From Phocaeicola faecicola (GTDB lineage: Bacteria > Bacteroidota > Bacteroidia > Bacteroidales > Bacteroidaceae), in contig NZ_JABSOE010000012.1 in NCBI RefSeq assembly GCF_013618865.1, positions 1 to 64,000 on the forward strand: 64,000 nucleotides of DNA. Direction: 5' to 3'. Under the pieces are notes generated by a model. It saw nothing but the letters and a program-made list of their open reading frames with translations. It was not told the origin of the DNA and ran no database searches. The first letter of the stretch is position 1; each line of letters opens with the position of its first letter. This document shows positions 57,589-64,000 of the stretch, in pieces. Position numbers and translations under genes: made by a program.

Positions 57589-58854
57589 TTATTGCTTGTT
57601 CTTCAGTTCCTCGGCAGGTACCATCCGGTACAGCTTGTCACTCGGACGTACCCGGTCGGGCACCTTGAAGGATACATGTACTCCCTTTTTCACCACATCC
57701 ACCGGTTTCAGGTTCACGCGCGCCTCTTCCAGCGTCACATACATCGCCCCCGTAGTCGGTCCCGTAATCAGCAGTTTGTCGCCCACCTTGATTTCCGAAG
57801 CCTCAATCAGGAACTCTGCCACACCGATGTTCGAGAAGTACTTGATACCCCTTCCGGCATACACCTTACGCTCGGTAGCCTCCGAACCGTAGTTCTTGCT
57901 CCATTCTCCCAGACGCTGTCCCAGGTAATAACCGTTCCAAAAACCACGGTTGAACACCGTTTTCAGGCGCACATCCCAGTCGGCCTTCTTCTCCTCGGTA
58001 AACGTACCGTCCAGGTACGACTGGATAGCCTCCTTGTAGCATTCCACCACCGTACGCACATACTCAGGTCCGCGGGCACGACCCTCAATCTTGAACACCC
58101 GTACACCTGCCTCAATCATCTCATCCATAAAATGAATGGTCTTCAAGTCCTTCGGCGACATGATGTACTGATTATCGATTTCCAGTTCAATGTCGCTCTC
58201 CTTGTCCTTTACGATATAGGCACGACGGCACACCTGCATGCATGCACCGCGGTTGGCCGACGCATTCTGCTCGTTCAGGCTCATGTAACACTTACCCGAC
58301 ACCGCCATGCACAATGCCCCGTGACAGAACATCTCGATACGTACCGGCTCTCCCATCGGACCCTTGATACCCTGTTCGTGGATGGCATCATAAATCTTGC
58401 GCACCTGCTTCAGGTTGAGTTCACGCGCCAGTACCACTACATCGGCAAACTGAGCATAAAACTTCAGTGCCTCCGCATTGCTGATGTTCAGCTGCGTCGA
58501 CAGATGCACCTCCTGTCCGATCTGGTTGCAGTACGACATGACCGCCACATCGGCCGCAATCACGGCACTGATGCCCGCTTCCTTTGCCGCATCCACAATC
58601 TTACGCATCAGAGCCACGTCCTCGTCGTAGATAATGGTATTTACCGTCAGGTAACTCTTCACCCCATGCTCATCACACACCTGAGCAATCTCGCGCAGGT
58701 CGTCTATGGTGAACGTGCTTGCCGAACGGGCACGCATGTTCAAGCTCTCGATTCCGAAATAAATGGAATCGGCACCCGCATGAATGGCTGCAGCCAGCGA
58801 CTCACGTGAGCCGACCGGAGCCATAATTTCAAAGTCTTTTATTGAGTAATTCAT
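57589..58854 (-). CDS. Peptidase U32-family protein, probable RNA hydroxylation enzyme
   Basis: Member of the U32 family, which includes TrhP (tRNA) and RlhA (23S rRNA) hydroxylation proteins and some collagenase-annotated proteins. It has 421 residues. The TIM-barrel-like domain starts EIMAPVGSRESLAAAIHAGADSIYFG. The U32 signature lies in EMFCHGALCMAVSGKC with cysteines that could bind a cluster. A C-terminal beta domain (about 330-415) shows KVGDKLLITGPTTGAMYV. Probably a cytoplasmic RNA-modifying protein; the exact target is not clear. It is divergent from dusB, another tRNA-modification gene, on a shared promoter region. Confidence 0.85.
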   Translation of the reverse strand: MNYSIKDFEIMAPVGSRESLAAAIHAGADSIYFGIESLNMRARSASTFTIDDLREIAQVCDEHGVKSYLTVNTIIYDEDVALMRKIVDAAKEAGISAVIAADVAVMSYCNQIGQEVHLSTQLNISNAEALKFYAQFADVVVLARELNLKQVRKIYDAIHEQGIKGPMGEPVRIEMFCHGALCMAVSGKCYMSLNEQNASANRGACMQVCRRAYIVKDKESDIELEIDNQYIMSPKDLKTIHFMDEMIEAGVRVFKIEGRARGPEYVRTVVECYKEAIQSYLDGTFTEEKKADWDVRLKTVFNRGFWNGYYLGQRLGEWSKNYGSEATERKVYAGRGIKYFSNIGVAEFLIEASEIKVGDKLLITGPTTGAMYVTLEEARVNLKPVDVVKKGVHVSFKVPDRVRPSDKLYRMVPAEELKNKQ

Positions 58855-58876
58855 CTTTTCTTATTGATTTAGAGTG

Positions 58877-58904
58877 CAAAGGTAGCTATTTTTCCGTAAT
58901 TTTG
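58877..58904. promoter_or_regulatory. Back-to-back -7 elements of U32 and dusB
   Basis: Minus-strand TACCTTTG (58877-58884) and plus-strand TAATTTTG (58897-58904) both match TAnnTTTG and are only 12 bases apart, so the two divergent promoters overlap and may compete. The dusB leader would be about 105 bases. Confidence 0.5.
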
Positions 58905-59015
58905 CAGTCCGGTTGATTCATATCCTCCCGGAATTGCAATAGATTAACACAGAAAGGCGGGCCGGAGCAACTCCAACAGAAACTGTCCTGCCTGCCGGAA
59001 AACCCATAAAAAAGC

Positions 59016-60002
59016 ATGAAGATCAGAAACATAGACTTAGGAGAAAAGCCTGTATTGCTGGCACCCATGGAAGATGTAACCGACCCCGCGTTCCGCCTGC
59101 TGTGCAAGGAATTCGGAGCCGACATGGTTTACACGGAATTTGTATCGAGCGATGCCCTGATACGTTCCGTAGGAAAGACATTGCTTAAACTGAATATCAG
59201 CGAGGCCGAACGCCCGGTAGCCATACAGATTTACGGAAAAGACACCGACACGATGGTGGAAGCCGCCCGTATCGTAGAACAGGCCCAGCCAGACATTCTC
59301 GACCTGAACTTCGGTTGCCCGGTGAAGCGGGTGGCCGGAAAAGGAGCCGGATCGGGCATGCTGCAGAACGTCCCCAAGATGCTGGAGATTACCCGTGCCG
59401 TAGTCGATGCGGTAAAGATTCCCGTGACGGTAAAGACCCGACTGGGCTGGGATTCCGAATCGAAAATCATTGTGGAACTGGCCGAGCAGCTGCAGGACTG
59501 CGGTATCGAAGCTCTGACCATCCACGGACGCACCCGTGCACAGATGTACACCGGAGAGGCCGACTGGACCCTCATCGGGGCCGTGAAGAACAACCCCCAC
59601 ATGCGGATTCCCATCATCGGCAACGGCGACATTACCAGTCCCCAGCGTGCCCAGGAGTGCTTTGACCGCTACGGAGTGGACGCCATCATGATCGGCCGTG
59701 CCAGCTTCGGACGTCCCTGGATTTTCAAGGAGGTAAAGCATTACCTGACCACCGGAGAGGAACTTCCTCCATTGTCCTTTAAATGGCGCATGGACGTACT
59801 CCGCCGGGAGGTAGCCGACAGCGTCAAACTGCTGGATGAACGTAGGGGCATCCTGCACGTACGCCGTCACCTTGCGGCCTCTCCCCTGTTCAAGGGCATT
59901 CCCAACTTCAAGGATACCCGTATCGCCATGCTCCGTGCCGAGACCCTCGAGGAGCTGAACCAGATACTGAACCACATCGAACAGACGTTCGGTGGTGAAT
60001 AA
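59016..60002 (+). CDS. dusB: tRNA-dihydrouridine synthase
   Basis: FMN enzyme reducing specific uridines in tRNA to dihydrouridine. It has 328 residues. The start MKIRNIDLGEKPVLLAPMEDVTDPAFR is typical. The catalytic cysteine lies in DLNFGCPVKRVAGKGAGS. KTRLGWD, TIHGRTRAQMYTGEADW and IIGNGDI bind FMN and substrate. The C-terminal helical RNA-binding domain contains HVRRHLAAS. The DusB assignment among Dus paralogues is by overall similarity. Confidence 0.92.
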   Translation: MKIRNIDLGEKPVLLAPMEDVTDPAFRLLCKEFGADMVYTEFVSSDALIRSVGKTLLKLNISEAERPVAIQIYGKDTDTMVEAARIVEQAQPDILDLNFGCPVKRVAGKGAGSGMLQNVPKMLEITRAVVDAVKIPVTVKTRLGWDSESKIIVELAEQLQDCGIEALTIHGRTRAQMYTGEADWTLIGAVKNNPHMRIPIIGNGDITSPQRAQECFDRYGVDAIMIGRASFGRPWIFKEVKHYLTTGEELPPLSFKWRMDVLRREVADSVKLLDERRGILHVRRHLAASPLFKGIPNFKDTRIAMLRAETLEELNQILNHIEQTFGGE

Positions 60003-60010
60003 TACAATAA

Positions 60011-60043
60011 AAAAAACTTGTTTCAAGTTGAAACAAGGTTTTT
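60011..60043. terminator. Bidirectional terminator between dusB and the PUL lipoprotein
   Basis: AAAAAACTTGTTTCA (60011-60025) and TGAAACAAGGTTTTT (60029-60043) form a 15-base-pair stem with one wobble and a 3-base loop. A/T tracts on both sides serve convergent genes. Confidence 0.8.
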
Positions 60044-60048
60044 CACTA

Positions 60049-61107
60049 TTATCTTCCGCTCAAGACCCGAACTTCAGTTATATCAGCATAATAATACTGC
60101 TCGCCATAATCCACATAAATCGGAACAAACTCTTTCAAACGGATTGCATTTATGACAACAGGTTGTCTAAACTCCAAAAAAGTAGTTGAATAATACCGGT
60201 CAATCTGTACTGTACCCTGGTCTATCCAAGTATTACCTCCATCATCAGAAACTTCCACAGTTACTGATTTAAACTGCTTATTTCTTCCAGGAACATTCAA
60301 TACAACAGCTTTTACATTAGCCATGTTGAATCGGATATCAAGATAAGCCCCACTTTGGTATCGGACATACCAAGAGTCGTCCGTTCGTCCATCTGTCAAA
60401 CGGGTACTTGCCCGTTCTGCTTCATAATTAGAACTACAGGTCAAAGCCTCTCTTTCAATAAGAACTCCACCCGAAAGATCTCCGGAAGGATTCAATACCA
60501 CATTGTTACCCACAGGAATTTGCGATTTATCCCTAAAAGTAACCGTACACAAATAATATCCTCTGACAACAGCCTTTTCCTTATCAACCGTATAAATGAT
60601 AGGGAGTACATAAGGATGGGACGGATCAAGATTTTTCATTTCCTCTTTATTCAGTGCTATCTCCACATCAATGCTTTTCTCGCCAGATGCAATCACCGCA
60701 GCTTCAGAAGGGAAAGAATAAACTCCGGCAGGCAGCAAAGTGGTCAAGCCTTTCACAACCGTAGGGTATATCTCCGGAGCATTCTCAGGTGTCATTAACT
60801 CCACTTTCACAGGAAGAGCCTCTTCCTGCACAAGCGAACGTTTAATAGTCAGTGTCAAAGAAGCAGGCATCATCAAGTCTCTGACAGTCTTGTCCTCATT
60901 CAAGTCTCTCAGTATTTCCAAATCAACCCGATCTTCAGCTGCATAGACATAGTTATGATATACATCCACCGGAGGCAACTTGTCTCGTTCCCCCTTTTCC
61001 GGCTTTTTCACATCGTACGTATCATCAAACTCCAGAACAACCGGTTCTCTATAGCATGATGAAAATCCAAGCCCAATGGCCAGCAAACAACAAATAATAT
61101 GTTTCAT
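60049..61107 (-). CDS. DUF1735 and discoidin-domain surface lipoprotein
   Basis: Predicted surface glycan-binding lipoprotein of 352 residues with lipobox FSSC (Cys18). The N-terminal half has a DUF1735-type fold (RDLMMPASLTLTIKRSLVQEE, SVEVEIALNKEEM-like, YVLPIIYTV). The C-terminal half (about 215-352) is an F5/8 type C (discoidin) domain, with LTDGRTDDSWYVRYQSGAYLDIRF and KSVTVEVSDDGGNTW. It is the last gene of the PUL. Its job is probably to hold or present glycan for the adjacent GH18 enzyme. Confidence 0.82.
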   Translation of the reverse strand: MKHIICCLLAIGLGFSSCYREPVVLEFDDTYDVKKPEKGERDKLPPVDVYHNYVYAAEDRVDLEILRDLNEDKTVRDLMMPASLTLTIKRSLVQEEALPVKVELMTPENAPEIYPTVVKGLTTLLPAGVYSFPSEAAVIASGEKSIDVEIALNKEEMKNLDPSHPYVLPIIYTVDKEKAVVRGYYLCTVTFRDKSQIPVGNNVVLNPSGDLSGGVLIEREALTCSSNYEAERASTRLTDGRTDDSWYVRYQSGAYLDIRFNMANVKAVVLNVPGRNKQFKSVTVEVSDDGGNTWIDQGTVQIDRYYSTTFLEFRQPVVINAIRLKEFVPIYVDYGEQYYYADITEVRVLSGR

Positions 61108-61131
61108 ATTCCTAAGTTTTTATCTCTTTGT

Positions 61132-62379
61132 TTATTCAGGGAAAGTAAATTCATCGTTGAAATGATAAGTTCCCTTTCGAGTAATAATCCAATCCTGTTC
61201 TTTTCCCGGAATTGCATTATTAAAATCTCCATTTAAAGGCATATTCAGAACCAATCCTTCAGAAGCCGGATCCACTGCCCACATTGTTTCTCTGATTTCT
61301 CCCGCAGACAATGCTTTGGTCCAAAGTCTGAAATCTCTTACATAGCCGACAAACGCACTGTTTCCAATAAAGGCACGTGGCCACGGCTGTGATTTTCCTG
61401 GCAAATCATATGACATGGCAAGCTCTCCATCGACATAAAAACGAACCTCGCACAATCCTTTTTCATTATCCTTAGATGTCATAGCCAAATTATACCATCT
61501 GTTGGCCTCAAAAGAATATTTTTCAAACTGCTTCTGATTGAAACTTCTTTTGCCTCCTGCCGGGTCAAACAATGTAAAGCTATCGGCTCCATACAGACAA
61601 TGGTATCCCCAATCTTCATTCTTATCACGCTTATTGAAATATATCCACCCTGTATTACCTCCGCCTATCATATCAAATCTGACAAATACCTGATAGGTCC
61701 ATTGACTGAAATCCAAGTCTTCTTCAATCGGAGAAGTTGATTCACTCTTATACCACATCTGAACTCCGTTCCGCTCCAAGTGAAGAACTTTCGATTTTAT
61801 TTTCCGATTCAGAAAAAACATACCTACATTGCCTCGAAACTGTATGCTAACCTTATCACCTTTCACATTCTCAATACGAACCGGAACCACATAATTCTTA
61901 AACGCCGGCAACGCCTCCAGATGTTTATTGCCTTCATCGTCTATAGTTTCCTTTACCATCGACTTCACATTGACCTTTACATTGGCTCCATATTGCCGTG
62001 GCTGTAATTTTATATCCAAGCCTTTTCCCGCCACAGTCTTACCTTCGGGAGTAATGTACTCCAAATCATATGCCTCCTCAGGCAGCAATTCAAAAGAAGT
62101 ATTGTTTTTCTTGTTGTATGCATCAAGGAAATCTTTATCAACTATCACCCTCATCTCGACTTCAGAAGACAACAGATTAGATACCCTAGGAGTGAAAACC
62201 GAATTTCCTCCCTGTTCATCCACAGCAAAAGACTGCTGTGGAGAAGAAGTAAACTCCTCTATATAGACCACTGAATGTTCCATTTGATCCATTTCCGTGA
62301 TTTCAGGGAGATTCGTACAGGAAGCCAATCCCCCCAGTACCACACATGTTATAATATTATATAGTTTCTTCATAATCAT
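61132..62379 (-). CDS. DUF1735 and LamG-domain surface lipoprotein
   Basis: Predicted surface glycan-binding lipoprotein of 415 residues. Lipobox GLASC (Cys21). A DUF1735-type domain (about 35-175) contains RVIVDKDFLDAYNKKNNTSFELLPEEAY. A concanavalin-like LamG domain (about 200-390) shows WYNLAMTSKDNE, EVRFYVDGELAMSYD and FRLWTKALSAGEIRETM. Its ATG overlaps the GH18 stop (ATGA), so the two are translationally coupled. Similar proteins occur beside GH18 endoglycosidases in Bacteroides N-glycan loci. Confidence 0.85.
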   Translation of the reverse strand: MIMKKLYNIITCVVLGGLASCTNLPEITEMDQMEHSVVYIEEFTSSPQQSFAVDEQGGNSVFTPRVSNLLSSEVEMRVIVDKDFLDAYNKKNNTSFELLPEEAYDLEYITPEGKTVAGKGLDIKLQPRQYGANVKVNVKSMVKETIDDEGNKHLEALPAFKNYVVPVRIENVKGDKVSIQFRGNVGMFFLNRKIKSKVLHLERNGVQMWYKSESTSPIEEDLDFSQWTYQVFVRFDMIGGGNTGWIYFNKRDKNEDWGYHCLYGADSFTLFDPAGGKRSFNQKQFEKYSFEANRWYNLAMTSKDNEKGLCEVRFYVDGELAMSYDLPGKSQPWPRAFIGNSAFVGYVRDFRLWTKALSAGEIRETMWAVDPASEGLVLNMPLNGDFNNAIPGKEQDWIITRKGTYHFNDEFTFPE

Positions 62380-63575
62380 TGATTTAATATATTCTCAATC
62401 TGATTTTCATCTACCTTTATTCCTTCGGAAGGATTCATTATCTGGGTTACACTCTTTACATATTTATAATTCTGAGCAGCTTCCAGTTCTATGTGATAAG
62501 CTCCCCAGCCACCGTAATTTCTTTCAGCCACCATCTTAGCTTTTACCTCACAACCAGCCAGATTGCCTTCTCCCGGAGATTTTCCACCTTGCTTCCAGGC
62601 TCCTGCCATTTCAAACTCATCACAAGTGATATACTTTTTCCACGAAAAATCTTTGATAGCATTTACATTCCTGAACTCATGATTAGGCTCCTTGCCGAAA
62701 TAATTCTGATTAAGGAAATAGTCAAAATAATCTCCCATATCCCCAAAACGACTAGCCAAATCACGGACCTCACCATCAAACAGAAATAACGTACCGGTAT
62801 TGCGCGGGTTATAATCCGTAACTTGCTTGGGACCGAAGTTCTTGCCCATTTCCCTGATAAAAGCCTTTATCGGGGCACTCGATTCCCCTCCGGTACAATT
62901 CTGATACAAATTATGACAGCCCCCACCATGATTTCCAACATTAGGCTCCCAGTCAATGTCATATCCGTTAAAATGATGTTTCTTTATAAACTCGGTCAGT
63001 TCCTGCGCATAAATGACTGCCTTTTCCTCGCTGGTCCGGCCTTCATGCCTTCTGTCGAAATCTTCTACTCCTCCGGGAAGACCCAGTCCGGATGTACCTA
63101 CCTGCCAGCATAGCAATACCCGTAGTCCTTTTACCTCCTGTGCATACTTCAGATCGGCCCACTTGGAACTGTTCTCCTCAAAAGGAGCCGTACCTCCCCA
63201 TATAGACACCGCATCCACACTATCAGGAAGATTACTCAAAAACGATTCGGGTATACCCTCTGTTGCCGACCATCCGCCAAACCATCCATACACAATTTTA
63301 TGATCCGAATTCTTATAATCTCTCAGTGCTTTATAATAAGCATCATACATCTCGGCTACTCTCTGATTATACATTCTGTCAGATTCGTCCTGTCTCTGTT
63401 GTAACTGTCTTTCCTTGGCCCATTTCTCCATGTCACGTGCACGAAGCTGTCCCAGAATATCCTCTGTTTCTACCGATATATTCTTTATTTCATTGGTGCA
63501 GGCACACATTCCCCACACCAGCACACCTTTCAGCAATAAAGAAAGGATATTATTGAAAAATCTTCTCATATTCAA
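62376..63575 (-). CDS. GH18 endo-beta-N-acetylglucosaminidase-like lipoprotein
   Basis: Predicted to cut the chitobiose core of N-glycans, releasing the oligosaccharide from protein. It has 399 residues with signal and lipobox-like CAC (Cys26). A helical linker (40-90) precedes the barrel starting KIVYGWFGGWSAT. The catalytic motif is N203-G-Y-D206-I-D208-W-E210, so the first Asp of the usual DGxDxDxE is Asn while the general acid Glu210 and Asp208 remain. The layout is of the EndoF/EndoH-like GH18 group. It precedes two DUF1735 lipoproteins and follows a partial SusD. Confidence 0.85.
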   Translation of the reverse strand: MNMRRFFNNILSLLLKGVLVWGMCACTNEIKNISVETEDILGQLRARDMEKWAKERQLQQRQDESDRMYNQRVAEMYDAYYKALRDYKNSDHKIVYGWFGGWSATEGIPESFLSNLPDSVDAVSIWGGTAPFEENSSKWADLKYAQEVKGLRVLLCWQVGTSGLGLPGGVEDFDRRHEGRTSEEKAVIYAQELTEFIKKHHFNGYDIDWEPNVGNHGGGCHNLYQNCTGGESSAPIKAFIREMGKNFGPKQVTDYNPRNTGTLFLFDGEVRDLASRFGDMGDYFDYFLNQNYFGKEPNHEFRNVNAIKDFSWKKYITCDEFEMAGAWKQGGKSPGEGNLAGCEVKAKMVAERNYGGWGAYHIELEAAQNYKYVKSVTQIMNPSEGIKVDENQIENILNQ

Positions 63576-63587
63576 TTCTGTTAAATA

Positions 63588-64000
63588 TTAATTTAAAAGA
63601 GGATTAACATCCCACCATAGGCGAGCATTGCAATCGTCAACTCCCGAACTCAACAATTGTTGTGCCTTGATTACATTCTCCCTGTTCAGTCCATCATATT
63701 CACTCTTAGGGAAAGTCATCCGGCGCACTCCGCGTTTATATCCGTCGGATTCCATCACATTACCATGAGCCGCATCCGTTCTATTCACAAATACAGGGAC
63801 CTGTCTGGGATATCCTGTACGCCTCCATTCGGTCCATGCTTCCTGCCCGTCGGGGAACAGTGCAATATACTTCTGTGTAATAATCTTTTCCAACTTCTGT
63901 TCATTTGATGAAGCATCACTCCAACTGACTGTTACGGCAGAAGGACTTTCAGCATTGTATTTAGCCATTTTAATATCTTCATATCCGGCAGGGCGTGCAG
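63588..64000 (-). CDS. SusD-family lipoprotein, C-terminal part, runs off the right edge
   Basis: The frame is open to the right end of the window with ARPAGYEDIKMAKYN, so the protein starts outside. The visible 137 residues contain KIITQKYIALFPDGQEAWTEWRRTGYPRQVPVF and end DCNARLWWDVNPLLN. This is the C-terminal signature of SusD-like_2 proteins, with a lysine/arginine/tryptophan-rich EAWTEWRRTG segment. A SusC should lie upstream beyond the window. First visible gene of the GH18-DUF1735 locus. Confidence 0.85.
   Translation of the reverse strand, partial: ARPAGYEDIKMAKYNAESPSAVTVSWSDASSNEQKLEKIITQKYIALFPDGQEAWTEWRRTGYPRQVPVFVNRTDAAHGNVMESDGYKRGVRRMTFPKSEYDGLNRENVIKAQQLLSSGVDDCNARLWWDVNPLLN

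Noticed and set aside
57376-58809. 477-codon frame antisense to the U32 gene
   Set aside because: Opposite a protein with a U32 signature and its own promoter and terminator; starts inside the terminator region.

Overview
The window is a chromosomal segment of a gut-type Bacteroidales bacterium, most likely Bacteroides or Phocaeicola. The signs are three complete SusC/SusD-type outer-membrane pairs plus part of another SusD, a hybrid two-component sensor, a fimbrillin-like lipoprotein, GLPGLI and DUF1735 families, and promoters of the Bacteroides type (-7 TAnnTTTG, in one clear case with TTTG 19 bases upstream). No insertion sequence, integrase, rRNA or CRISPR array is visible. The species cannot be fixed from sequence alone.

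Layout: 1-3700 is housekeeping: gyrB, rpsT with tRNA-Glu, and divergent recO. 3850-5090 holds a small peptide gene and a fimbrillin-like lipoprotein. 5228-6394 is a periplasmic or secreted thioredoxin-fold protein. 6505-28655 is a large polysaccharide-utilisation locus (PUL): SusC/SusD, GH18, GH20, GH2 and a second SusC/SusD pair all on the minus strand, with a divergent hybrid two-component regulator. The enzyme set (endo-acting GH18, beta-hexosaminidase, beta-galactosidase) suggests Gal-GlcNAc decorated host glycans such as complex N-glycans. 28785-30449 is a redox cluster: thioredoxin, a small membrane protein and divergent OxyR. 30533-31342 encodes a DUF134-NifX fusion. 31534-37505 is a SusC/SusD operon with a secreted metallo-beta-lactamase-fold hydrolase instead of a glycosidase. 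37830-38309 is a decayed RhuM/Fic gene. 38298-43970 is a two-component system divergent from a GLPGLI protein and an outer-membrane barrel.

44087-60002 is a conserved housekeeping block: tRNA-Leu and tRNA-Gly, argH, an SRPBCC protein, pyrE, then comF-recX-prmC, divergent ribD, a DUF6242 lipoprotein, uppS-bamA-ompH-ompH, murI, a U32 peptidase-family protein and divergent dusB. It serves arginine and pyrimidine synthesis, release-factor methylation, riboflavin synthesis, envelope assembly and RNA modification.

60049-64000 is the end of another PUL on the minus strand: a partial SusD, a GH18 endoglycosidase and two DUF1735 surface lipoproteins. It resembles the arrangement known for N-glycan loci in Bacteroides; its SusC should lie beyond the right edge. 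The SusCD-MBL and GH18-DUF1735 loci look more AT-rich by eye than the housekeeping blocks.
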